From the NCBI RefSeq assembly GCF_001660485.1, contig NZ_CP013979.1, positions 2,294,001-2,358,000 on the forward strand: a stretch of 64,000 nucleotides of DNA, in the 5' to 3' direction. Both the position numbers and the translations under genes were made by a program. This DNA is from Agromyces aureus (GTDB lineage Bacteria; Actinomycetota; Actinomycetes; Actinomycetales; Microbacteriaceae). The notes beneath the pieces are model-generated. The model saw only the letters and a program-made list of their open reading frames with translations, made no database searches and was not told the DNA's origin. Shown here piece after piece: positions 33,530 to 43,229 of this stretch; position 1 is the stretch's first letter; each line of letters starts with the position of its first letter.

Positions 33530-35133
33530 GCACCGCATCGCCCACCACCGGCACGCAGAAGCGGTCGTTCACGACCGCTGCCGCGGTCTACGTGAACGAA
33601 CGCACGAGCGTCGCCGGCTTCATCAAGGAACTCGGCCGCAAGGCCTTCCCAGACCACTGGTCGTTCCTCCTCGGTGAAGTCGCGCTCTTCTCGTTCGTCG
33701 TCATCCTGATCTCGGGCACGTTCCTGACGTTCTTCTTCCAGGCATCGATGGCCGAGGTGCACTACGACGGCTCGTACGTCCCGCTGAAGGGCGTCGAGAT
33801 GTCGGTCGCCATGGCGTCGACCCTCGATATCTCGTTCGACATCCGCGGCGGCCTGTTCGTGCGCCAGATGCACCACTGGGCTGCACTGCTCTTCGTGGCG
33901 GCGATCGGCCTGCACATGCTGCGCATCTACTTCACGGGTGCGTTCCGCAAGCCGCGCGAGTTCAACTGGGTGATCGGCTTCACGCTGTTCATCCTCGCCA
34001 TGGCCGAGGGCTTCACGGGGTACTCGCTCCCCGACGACCTGCTCTCGGGCAACGGCCTCCGCATCATCGACGGCCTGGTCAAGGGCATCCCGCTGGTCGG
34101 CACCTGGATCTCCTTCCTCCTCTTCGGCGGCGAGTTCCCGGGCACGCAGATCGTCGGACGCCTGTACTCGTTGCACATCATGATCCTGCCCGCGCTGGTC
34201 ATCGCATTCATCGCGCTGCACCTGGTGTTCGTCGTCGTGCACAAGCACACCCAGTACGCTGGCCCCGGCAAGACGCAGCAGAACGCCGTCGGCCCGCCCG
34301 TGCTCCCGGTGTACGCCGCGAAGGCCGGTGGATTCTTCTTCATCATCTTCGGTGTCATCGCACTCATCGCGTCGCTGTTCACGATCAACCCGATCTGGAA
34401 CTACGGCCCCTACGACCCCTCACCGGTGTCGGCGGGTACCCAGCCCGACTGGTACATCGGCTTCGCCGACGGTGCGCTCCGACTCATCCCGCCGGGGTGG
34501 GAGTTCGTCTGGCTGGACCGCACGTGGTCGTTCAACATCCTCGTGCCGCTCATCGCCATCGGCATATTCATCGTCCTCGTGCTCCTCTACCCCTTCATCG
34601 AGGCGTGGATCACCGGCGACAAGCGCGAGCACCACATCGCGGACCGTCCCCGCAACGCTCCGACCCGCACGGCCATCGGCGCTGCCGGCGTCACGTTCTA
34701 CGCGGGCCTCTGGGCCGCGGCGAGCTCGGACATCCTCGCGACGCACTTCTCGCTGACGATGGAGGGCGTGATCCACGCACTCCAGGCCGTCGTGATCCTC
34801 GGTCCGTTCGTCGCCTTCTTCATCGCGAAGCGCGTCTGCATCGCACTGCAGAAGAAGGACCGCGAGATCGTCCTGCATGGCTTCGAGTCCGGCCGCATCG
34901 TGCGGCTGCCCGGCGGCGAGTTCATCGAGGTGCACGAGCAGCTCGACGAGTACGACCGCTGGCGCCTCGTGAGCTTCGAGACCTACGAGCCGCTCATGAT
35001 CCGCCCGAATGCTCGCGGCAAGATCACGGTCGGCCAGCGCTTCCGCGCATCGCTCTCGCGCTGGTTCTTCGAGGACCGCATCGCCCCCGTCACCAAGGGC
35101 GAGATCGAGTCCGGCCACGGCGGCCACCACTGA
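33526..35133 (+). CDS. qcrB: Cytochrome bc1 complex cytochrome b subunit QcrB
   Basis: A 535-residue cytochrome b with at least eight membrane helices and a long C-terminal cytosolic extension, as usual in actinobacteria. Heme-ligand His residues appear in RQMHHWAALLFVAAIGLHMLR and LYSLHIMILPALVIAFIALH, and the quinol-site PDWY motif is in GTQPDWYIGF. It oxidises menaquinol and pumps protons by the Q cycle. The start is the unusual TTG at 33526, which overlaps the qcrA TGA and is the only suitable start before the conserved region, implying coupled translation. Confidence 0.95.
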   Translation: MSTASPTTGTQKRSFTTAAAVYVNERTSVAGFIKELGRKAFPDHWSFLLGEVALFSFVVILISGTFLTFFFQASMAEVHYDGSYVPLKGVEMSVAMASTLDISFDIRGGLFVRQMHHWAALLFVAAIGLHMLRIYFTGAFRKPREFNWVIGFTLFILAMAEGFTGYSLPDDLLSGNGLRIIDGLVKGIPLVGTWISFLLFGGEFPGTQIVGRLYSLHIMILPALVIAFIALHLVFVVVHKHTQYAGPGKTQQNAVGPPVLPVYAAKAGGFFFIIFGVIALIASLFTINPIWNYGPYDPSPVSAGTQPDWYIGFADGALRLIPPGWEFVWLDRTWSFNILVPLIAIGIFIVLVLLYPFIEAWITGDKREHHIADRPRNAPTRTAIGAAGVTFYAGLWAAASSDILATHFSLTMEGVIHALQAVVILGPFVAFFIAKRVCIALQKKDREIVLHGFESGRIVRLPGGEFIEVHEQLDEYDRWRLVSFETYEPLMIRPNARGKITVGQRFRASLSRWFFEDRIAPVTKGEIESGHGGHH

Positions 35134-35165
35134 TCCACCGACCCATCAGTTCGGGCACCGTGACC

Positions 35166-36035
35166 ATGTCGTTCGACACGACCTGGTTCCGGTGCCCGAA
35201 CTGCTTCTCCGTACTGTCCCCGACCGGCGACCTCGTGATCGGATGCGCGAACGGCCATCGGTTCGACGTGGCACGTCAGGGCACGGTCACCCTCCTCCCC
35301 CCGCGGGCCCCGCGCACAGTGGGCGACGACCACGCGATGCTGACGGCTCGAGCAGCCTTGCTCGATTCGGCGCTGTACGTTCCGATCGCCGATGCGATCG
35401 TCGAGCTCGCCGAGCTGAATCTCGCGCCGCTCGCCGCTGACGACACCGGACCTCGTCTCGTGGACTTCGGATGCGGCACCGGCTACTACGCAGCGCGCGT
35501 GGAGGAGCGAGTGAGAGCGAGTGCGGTGCTCCTCGCTGATCGCTCGCCCGTTGCCGTGCGACTGGCCACCCGAGGGATCTCCGGCGCCACTGGTGTCGTG
35601 CTCGACATCTGGCGTCCACTCCCCCTGCGCGACGCCTCCGCCGATCTTGCCCTCAACGTCTTCGCGCCGCGCAATCCCGAGGAGTACGCGCGCGTGATCA
35701 AGCCCGGAGGCATCCTCGTGGTCGTCGTGCCCCGCGAGAACCACCTGGCGGAGCTCAGGTGCGACGGCTCCGTCCTCACGGTACCCGCAGACAAGGAGCG
35801 ACTCGTCACCGAGACGCTCGGCGCGGCCGGCTTCGGTCTTGCCGATCGGAGGCATGTCGAGTACTCGGAGCCCGTCAGCTCCGAGCAGCGCGCGCACCTC
35901 GTCGCCATGGGCCCATCTGCCCACCATGCGGGCGAACCAGCCCTGACGGACGCCGGCGGGCTCGAGGGCGCAACCGCAGCGCCGGTCGGTTCGCCGGTGA
36001 CGATCTCCGTCGACGTGCTCGCCTTCCGACGCTAG
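35166..36035 (+). CDS. RlmA-type 23S rRNA guanine-N1 methyltransferase
   Basis: A 289-residue methyltransferase. The N-terminal zinc site is FRCPNCFSVL plus IGCANGHRFD (Cys-x2-Cys ... Cys-x3-His), the hallmark of RlmA. A class I SAM-binding motif is VDFGCGTGYYA, followed by NVFAPRNPEEYARVIKPGG, the usual motif in this family. RlmA enzymes methylate G745 or G748 in helix 35 of 23S rRNA; the Gram-positive type (TlrB/RlmAII) can give tylosin resistance together with another methylation. Which base is modified here is not predictable. It starts about 30 nt after qcrB; GTG at 35160 is an alternative start. Confidence 0.85.
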   Translation: MSFDTTWFRCPNCFSVLSPTGDLVIGCANGHRFDVARQGTVTLLPPRAPRTVGDDHAMLTARAALLDSALYVPIADAIVELAELNLAPLAADDTGPRLVDFGCGTGYYAARVEERVRASAVLLADRSPVAVRLATRGISGATGVVLDIWRPLPLRDASADLALNVFAPRNPEEYARVIKPGGILVVVVPRENHLAELRCDGSVLTVPADKERLVTETLGAAGFGLADRRHVEYSEPVSSEQRAHLVAMGPSAHHAGEPALTDAGGLEGATAAPVGSPVTISVDVLAFRR

Positions 36036-36040
36036 GCTCC

Positions 36041-36068
36041 CGCCAACGGTCGCCAACGGTCGCCAACG
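36041..36068 (+). repeat. CGCCAACGGT direct repeat, 2.8 copies
   Basis: The 10-nt unit CGCCAACGGT occurs twice followed by a partial third copy directly after the RlmA-type gene. It is a short tandem repeat of unknown role. Confidence 0.6.
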
Positions 36069-36166
36069 CATCGAACGAGCGCCGAGCGATCACGAGCGAC
36101 CTGCGCCCGCGGTCGCTTCGACCAACCGGCGCCTCCTGCCTCCCGACGATGCCGTCGCGCATGCAC

Positions 36167-36203
36167 GAAGCGGCCCCCGACACGATGTGTCGGGGGCCGC
36201 TTC
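36167..36203. terminator. Perfect 16-bp hairpin between the rRNA methyltransferase and ctaF
   Basis: Exact arms at 36167-36182 and 36188-36203 with a 5-nt loop separate two converging operons (ctaE-qcrCAB-methyltransferase and ctaC-ctaD-ctaF). A probable bidirectional terminator. Confidence 0.8.
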
Positions 36204-36215
36204 AGGCTGTGCAGC

Positions 36216-36644
36216 TCAGCGGGCGAAGTTGCCGCGGTAGTACTCGTAGACCCAGCCGACGAGGCTGATGACGCCGATGCCGACCGCGATGAACGAGATC
36301 CAGAAGCCGATGGCGAGACCGAGGAACAGCAGCGCAGCAGAACCCGCGAGCATGATCGGCCACCAGCTCCAGGGGCTGAAGAAGCCGAGCTCGGGGTCGC
36401 CGTCGTCGATGTTCGCGTCGAGGCGGTCTTCGGGCAGTTCAGCGCCCTGCGCCGCGTGCACCCGACCGAGGTAGAACGCGATGAACGCTGCGAGAACGGC
36501 GCTCAGCGAGATGGCGACTAGGCCGACCCACTCAGGGCCGCCGTTCGCCTCGATGCCGCTGAGGGCCGACCACACGCCGTAGACCGCGGCCGCGGCAGCG
36601 AAGAACGCGGCGAGGATCCAGAAGAGAACGACATTCGCGCGCAT
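36216..36644 (-). CDS. ctaF: Cytochrome c oxidase subunit IV (actinobacterial type)
   Basis: A 142-residue membrane protein with four helices in two hairpins: LFWILAAFFAAAAAVYGVWS, VGLVAISLSAVLAAFIAFYLG, then SWWPIMLAGSAALLFLGLAIG and a last helix before VYEYYRGNFAR. This pattern and the YYRG end are typical of the actinobacterial subunit IV found only in aa3 oxidases of this phylum. Its start codon directly abuts the ctaD stop with no gap, so it is translated from the same mRNA. Confidence 0.92.
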   Translation of the reverse strand: MRANVVLFWILAAFFAAAAAVYGVWSALSGIEANGGPEWVGLVAISLSAVLAAFIAFYLGRVHAAQGAELPEDRLDANIDDGDPELGFFSPWSWWPIMLAGSAALLFLGLAIGFWISFIAVGIGVISLVGWVYEYYRGNFAR

Positions 36645-38377
<1,733 letters not shown>

Positions 38378-38381
<4 letters not shown>

Positions 38382-39280
38382 TCGCCTTCGTGCTCCTCTT
38401 TCAGTTCGGGCGCGCCCGTTCCGGGCAGGTTCTGGTTGCGGTCGTACTCGTTGGAGAGCTGACCCTCCTGGCCGAGATCGCGCAAGGACTCGATGTAGGT
38501 CTCGTACTCCGCCTCGGAGACGACCTTGACGTTGAAGAGCATCAGCGAGTGGTACTCGCCGCAGAGTTCGGCGCACTTGCCCTCGTACGTGCCCTCACGC
38601 TCGGGGATGAACGACATGTAGTTGGTCTTGCCGGGGAACATGTCCTTCTTGTAGAGGAAGTCCACGACCCAGAACGAGTGGATGACGTCGCGCGACTCGA
38701 GTTCGATCTCGACGTTCGCACCGACGGGCAGGTAGAGCGTGGGGATCTCGGACTCGACGAGCGAGCCGCTGGGGCCCTCGTCGTCGAGCTGTCCCTGGAT
38801 GCCGGGCGAATACACGTCTTCGTTGACGTAGTTGAAGTCCCAGGCCCACTGCTTCGCGATGACCTCGACCTGGACGTCGACGTCGTCGGCGGCGAAGCGC
38901 TGCTCGATGGCCTCCTGGTCGCGAGCGGTGAAGGCGAAGAAGCCCAGCACGAGGATCAGGGGCACGATCGTGTAGAAGACCTCGATCGGCATGTTGTAGC
39001 GGAGCTGGACGGGCAGACCCGTCTGGCCCTTGCGACGACGGTAGGCGATGACCGCCCAGATCGTCAGGCCCCAGGTGATGACACCGACGACGAGCAGCAC
39101 GATCCACGACGTGACCCACAGGCCCGAGACGCGCTCGGTGTGGTTCGTGACGGGAGGCTGCCCCTCCTCGAAGCCCGGCAGGAACCCGTTGAGCTGTGCC
39201 TGCGTGCACCCCGCGAGAACGAGGCTGAGTGACACTGCGATCGGGATTGCAGCCCATCGGAGACGGCGATTGTGGCGCAC
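38378..39280 (-). CDS. ctaC: Cytochrome c oxidase subunit II
   Basis: A 300-residue lipoprotein. The signal peptide has a lipobox VLAGC with Cys25 as the lipidation site, so it should be processed by Lgt, LspA and Lnt (lnt is in this window). Two membrane helices follow ([18 protein letters not shown] and [17 protein letters not shown]), then a cupredoxin domain with the CuA site [12 protein letters not shown]. It receives electrons from QcrC. The start is a GTG with AAAGG 6 nt upstream. It is the first gene of ctaC-ctaD-ctaF. Confidence 0.95.
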
Positions 39281-39419
39281 CGGTGACCTTTCGGGAGACT
39301 CGAAGGCGCTTCACAGCGAAGCGCATGATCGTTGAACAGCCTACTCCGACTCAGCCCCACCAGTGTGCATCCCTGGCCCGTTTCGACGCGGAATTCCGCC
39401 ATCATCGGCGCAAAGAAAG

Positions 39420-39450
39420 AAAGGGAGGCTGCCAGTGGCAGCCTCCCTTT
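39420..39450 (-). terminator. Rho-independent terminator of the Fe-S insertion gene
   Basis: Exact 14-nt arms (39420-39433 and 39437-39450) with an AGT loop. On the minus strand the hairpin is followed by a T-rich run TTTCTTTCTTT, so it is a canonical terminator for the gene ending at 39470. Confidence 0.88.
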
Positions 39451-39469
39451 GCTCGGTCGTGAATGATCC

Positions 39470-39820
39470 TCAGTGGAACGAGTCTCCACAGGCGCAGCTG
39501 CCCTCGGCGTTGGGGTTGTCGATCGTGAAGCCCTGCTTCTGGATCGTGTCCTCGAAGTCGATCGAGGCGCCGTCGAGGTACGGGACGCTCATCTTGTCGA
39601 CGATGACCTCGACGCCGTCGAAGTCGACGACCGCGTCACCGTCGAGCAGGCGCTCGTCGAAGTAGAGCTGGTAGATGAGGCCGGAGCAGCCGCCGGGCTG
39701 CACCGCGACGCGGAGTCGCAGGTCGTCGCGGCCCTCCTGCGTGAGGAGGCTCCGCACCTTGTCGGCCGCGGGGTCGCTCAGCTTCACGCCGTGCGTCGTA
39801 TCGGTGATCGTGTCGCTCAT
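39470..39820 (-). CDS. erpA: Iron-sulfur cluster insertion protein (A-type, ErpA/IscA family)
   Basis: A 116-residue HesB/IscA-fold protein. The three conserved cysteines are visible in VQPGGCSGLIYQL and GSCACGDSFH. A-type carriers deliver Fe-S clusters to target enzymes; LipA, aconitase-like enzymes and respiratory proteins are typical clients. It is monocistronic with its own terminator, and a GGAGAGACATG-type site gives a good ribosome-binding sequence. ErpA and IscA cannot be told apart for certain by sequence. Confidence 0.92.
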   Translation of the reverse strand: MSDTITDTTHGVKLSDPAADKVRSLLTQEGRDDLRLRVAVQPGGCSGLIYQLYFDERLLDGDAVVDFDGVEVIVDKMSVPYLDGASIDFEDTIQKQGFTIDNPNAEGSCACGDSFH

Positions 39821-39896
39821 GTCTCTCCTCGGTGCGTCGAAGAACGCCTCATGTCCAATGGAAGTCTAACCCGGTGTGCTGCGAGATGGCCCGGAA

Positions 39897-41327
39897 TCAG
39901 GATGTCCCGCTCCCCCGCGCGTCGAGGCGCGCGAGCAGCAGCGCCTCGCTGAGCAGTGCGCGCTTGAACACGCCGAGGTGCAGCGATTCGTTGGGGCTGT
40001 GGGCGCGGGAGTCGGGGTCCTCCACGCCGGTCACGAGGATCTGCGCGCCGGGGAACTCCTCGACGAGCTCGGCGATGAACGGGATCGAGCCACCGACGCC
40101 GATGTCCACCGGGGGCCGGCCCCAGGCATCCGTCATCGCGGCCCGCGTGTCCTCGACGGCCCAGCCGCTCGTGTCGACCAGGAACGCCTGGCCGAGGTCG
40201 ACGCCCTCGAACCCGAGCTGCACGCCGAACGGGGCGTGCGCCTCGAGGTGGGCGCGGATGGCGTCGAACGCCGCCGACGCGTCCTGCCCTGGCGCGATGC
40301 GGGCGCTCACCCGCACGAGCACCTCCGGTACGAGCGTGTTCGAGGCGTTCGCGACGTCCGGCGCGTCGATTCCGGTGATCGTGACGGACGGCTTGGCCCA
40401 GATGCGCGAGAGGATCGGGCCGTCGCCGATCGGCGTGACGCCGTCGAGCAGGCCGGTCTCGGAGCGGAGCTGCGCCTCGTCGTAGGCCGGCGGTTCGAGG
40501 TCGGCGCTCGTGAGTCCCTCGACGGCCACCGAACCGTCGGCGGTCCAGAGGGTGTCGAGCAGTCGGATCGCGGCGAGCATGGCGTCGGGCACCGCTCCCC
40601 CATACATGCCGGAGTGCGACGCGTGCGCGAGCGTGCGGATGCGCACGTTGAAGGCGACGGCGCCGCGCAGGGCGACAGTGATCGCCGGCGTCTCGAGGTC
40701 CCAGTTGCCCGAATCGGCGACGACGATCGCGTCGGCCGCGAGCAGCTCGCGGTTGTCTCGGAGGAAGTTCGCGAACGAGCGCGAGGCCCACTCCTCTTCT
40801 CCCTCGATGAAGACGGCGATGCCGAGGTCGAAGTCGCCTGCGGCCTCGGCGAACGCGCGGATCGCGCCCACGTGGGCCATGACGCCCGCCTTGTCGTCGG
40901 CCGCACCGCGACCGTACAGGCGGTCGCCGCGCTGCGTGGGCTCGAACGGCGAGGTCTCCCAGTCCGACTCCTTGCCGGGGGGCTGCACGTCGTGGTGCGC
41001 GTAGAGCAGCACCGTCGGCTTGCCGTTCCTGGCGGGTCGGCTGGCGACCACCGCAGGCTGGCCGAGCTCGGAGCCGTCCTCGACGGAGGAGCGGCGGATG
41101 TCGACCAGGTCGAAGACGCCGGTGCCGCGGAGCAGCTCCGCGACGGCGTCGGCGCTGCGGGCCACGTGCGCGGCGTCGAACGCCGGCCACGAGACGGATG
41201 GGATGCGGACGAGGTTCGCGAGATCCGCGACGGTCGAGGGGAATCCGACGTCGACGGCATCGCGGATCGCGGCCGTGAGGTCGGGTGCGCCGATGGATTC
41301 GTGATCGGTGGGCTGGTGCTCGGTCAT
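39897..41327 (-). CDS. M20-family dipeptidase/metallopeptidase
   Basis: A 476-residue zinc peptidase. The catalytic motifs are LLYAHHDVQPPG (metal His and Asp), GRGAADDKAGV (bridging Asp), FIEGEEEWASRSF (general-base Glu and metal Glu), and a dimerisation domain with LAHASHSGMYGGAVPD. The last metal His is in RAHSPNESLHLG. It resembles CNDP/DapE-like dipeptidases of the cytosol. The ATG at 41327 is chosen because TAAGAT (41335-41340, minus strand) ends 7 nt before it. It is divergent from the DUF3043 gene. Confidence 0.92.
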   Translation of the reverse strand: MTEHQPTDHESIGAPDLTAAIRDAVDVGFPSTVADLANLVRIPSVSWPAFDAAHVARSADAVAELLRGTGVFDLVDIRRSSVEDGSELGQPAVVASRPARNGKPTVLLYAHHDVQPPGKESDWETSPFEPTQRGDRLYGRGAADDKAGVMAHVGAIRAFAEAAGDFDLGIAVFIEGEEEWASRSFANFLRDNRELLAADAIVVADSGNWDLETPAITVALRGAVAFNVRIRTLAHASHSGMYGGAVPDAMLAAIRLLDTLWTADGSVAVEGLTSADLEPPAYDEAQLRSETGLLDGVTPIGDGPILSRIWAKPSVTITGIDAPDVANASNTLVPEVLVRVSARIAPGQDASAAFDAIRAHLEAHAPFGVQLGFEGVDLGQAFLVDTSGWAVEDTRAAMTDAWGRPPVDIGVGGSIPFIAELVEEFPGAQILVTGVEDPDSRAHSPNESLHLGVFKRALLSEALLLARLDARGSGTS

Positions 41328-41365
41328 GCCGGTAATCTTAAGGGGAACCGATTCGAGGGATCCCC

Positions 41366-41950
41366 GTGGCAAACAACCCCACCAACAGCGACCAGCCGAG
41401 CGCCGAGACGCTCGAGGAGACGCAGGCACGACTGAAGTCCGGCGGCAAGGGCGCACCCACGCCCAGCCGCGCCCAGCAGGAGGCCGCCCGCAAGCGACCG
41501 CTCGTGCCCGACGACCGCAAGGAAGCGAAGAAGGCGGCGCGCACGAAGGAGGCCGAGGCGCGCGAGCGCGCCCGCGTCGGCATGGCCGCCGGCGACGAGC
41601 GCTACCTGCCGCTCCGCGACCGGGGCCCTCAGAAGAAGTTCGTGCGCGACTACGTCGACGCGCGCTTCAGCATCGGCGAGATCCTGATCCCGGTGATGTT
41701 CGCCGTCATCATCCTGACGTTCATTCCAAGCCCCGAGGTGCAGGCCATCGGCATCATCGCGCTCTGGTCGTTCTTCCTCGTCTCGGTGATCGACGTGATC
41801 ATCCTGGGCGCCGTCCTCACGCGCAAGCTCGGACAGCGCTACGGCGACAAGGCCGAGCGCGTGCGCTGGTACGCCGCGATGCGTGCACTGCAGCTGCGCA
41901 TGCTCCGCCTCCCGAAGCCCCAGGTCAAGCGCGGGCAGTACCCGAGCTGA
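41366..41950 (+). CDS. DUF3043 membrane protein
   Basis: A 194-residue actinobacterial protein. The N-terminal half is charged and disordered-looking (KKAARTKEAEARERARVG). It is followed by LPLRDRGPQKKFVRDYVDAR, the strongly conserved core of DUF3043, then two membrane helices (LIPVMFAVIILTFIP and IGIIALWSFFLVSVIDVIIL). The C-terminus is basic. The function is unknown. The GTG start has GAGGGA upstream. A 12-bp hairpin follows. Confidence 0.85.
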   Translation: MANNPTNSDQPSAETLEETQARLKSGGKGAPTPSRAQQEAARKRPLVPDDRKEAKKAARTKEAEARERARVGMAAGDERYLPLRDRGPQKKFVRDYVDARFSIGEILIPVMFAVIILTFIPSPEVQAIGIIALWSFFLVSVIDVIILGAVLTRKLGQRYGDKAERVRWYAAMRALQLRMLRLPKPQVKRGQYPS

Positions 41951-41965
41951 CGCACGAGTGCGCAT

Positions 41966-42001
41966 GACGACGGCCGGTGGCGGATGCCCCCGGCCGTCGT
42001 C
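41966..42001. terminator. Hairpin between DUF3043 and the phosphodiesterase gene
   Basis: Exact 12-nt arms GACGACGGCCGG and CCGGCCGTCGTC with a 12-nt loop between convergent genes. A probable bidirectional terminator. Confidence 0.65.
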
Positions 42002-42004
42002 GTC

Positions 42005-43150
42005 TCACCGGCGGAACACGCCGCCCCTGATCAGCGGAATCCGCGTCTCCTCGTCGGTGAGCGACCCGTGCTGGCCGATCATCGACTCGGCCTGCCGGTT
42101 CGCCTCGCGAGCGTCGTAGTACGCGATGCCCGAACGAGCGGCCACGAGGATGTCGCCGATGCGCGGGCGCACCTCGTCGGCCACCGGGCCGTACAGCCCC
42201 GCCTCGATCGCCTCGTCGCGCGAGCGCACCCACGCGCGGTGCCCCTCGGAGACGCGCCAACGTTCAAGCAGCGCGGCGCGCTCCCCCTCGTCGAGGCCCG
42301 GCTCGAGGGAGAGGGAGAGGAACCTCGGCTCACCGCCGATGTGGCGGACGCCCTCGACGAGCTCGGGGCTCGCGTCGACAAGCACGTGCCGGTGGGCGGG
42401 GACGTCGACCACGCCGTGGTCGGCGGTGACGAGCAGTCCGGCCGTCCGCGGCATCCGCTGCTCGAAGCTCGCGATCTCGCCGTCGAGCTGCTCGAGCAGG
42501 CCCAGCCAGCGATTCGACTCCCAGCCGTGCGCGTGCGCCGCCTGATCGAGTTCGGGCACGTAGAGGTAGACGAGTCGCTCGCCGCCGCCCTGCAGCAGGG
42601 CGAGCGCCTCGTCGAAGCGCTCGGTCAGCGAGGCCGCGGCCCGGTACGACGCTCCCCGCAGTACGGCGCGCGTGAAGCCGGAGTCGGCATACCGGGCGGC
42701 ACCGATCGCGAACGACGGGATGCCGCGGTCTGCTGCGCGTTCGAAGACGGTCGCGCAGCGCTGCCAGGTCTCGGGCACCATCGCGGCGTCCCAGCCGCTC
42801 AACTGGTTGACGAGTCGGTCGTTCGCGGCGTCGAGCGCCCGGTAGCCGACGAGCCCGTGCTCGCCCGGCAGCGCGCCGGTGGTCAGGCTCGCGAGGGCGG
42901 CAGCCGTCGTCGAGGGCAGCACCGAGCGGATCACGTCGCGCTTGGCCATGCGGGAGGAGAGGAATCGGGCGTGCCCTGCGCGCGCCTGCAGGTTCGATGC
43001 GCCGAGCCCGTCGACGACCACCACGACGACGCCGGATGCCGCGGGCAGGCCGAACGCGTTCTCGGCACCCGTCAGGCTGGCGAGCGAACTGCCCATCACC
43101 TCGGTGAGGCGCGGAACGGCATCGGTGGGCACCGGTAGCATGGCAGGCAT
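42005..43150 (-). CDS. Alkaline-phosphatase-superfamily protein (nucleotide pyrophosphatase/phosphodiesterase type)
   Basis: A 381-residue enzyme of the NPP type. Motifs are VVVVVDGLGASNLQ (first metal Asp), VLPSTTAAALASLTTG (nucleophile Thr), VPELDQAAHAHGWES (metal Asp and His) and VTADHGVVDVPAHRH (metal Asp-His and His). There is no signal peptide, so it acts in the cytosol, on a phosphodiester or phosphonate that cannot be predicted. The ATG at 43150 is followed by an internal Met three codons on. It is divergent from parC. Confidence 0.85.
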   Translation of the reverse strand: MPAMLPVPTDAVPRLTEVMGSSLASLTGAENAFGLPAASGVVVVVVDGLGASNLQARAGHARFLSSRMAKRDVIRSVLPSTTAAALASLTTGALPGEHGLVGYRALDAANDRLVNQLSGWDAAMVPETWQRCATVFERAADRGIPSFAIGAARYADSGFTRAVLRGASYRAAASLTERFDEALALLQGGGERLVYLYVPELDQAAHAHGWESNRWLGLLEQLDGEIASFEQRMPRTAGLLVTADHGVVDVPAHRHVLVDASPELVEGVRHIGGEPRFLSLSLEPGLDEGERAALLERWRVSEGHRAWVRSRDEAIEAGLYGPVADEVRPRIGDILVAARSGIAYYDAREANRQAESMIGQHGSLTDEETRIPLIRGGVFRR

Positions 43151-43229
43151 CGCGCCCAGTCTCGCATAGGCAGGGCGCGCCCTTCGTTCCCCGACGTGCA
43201 CCACACGCCGCCAGCAGCAGAGAACACGG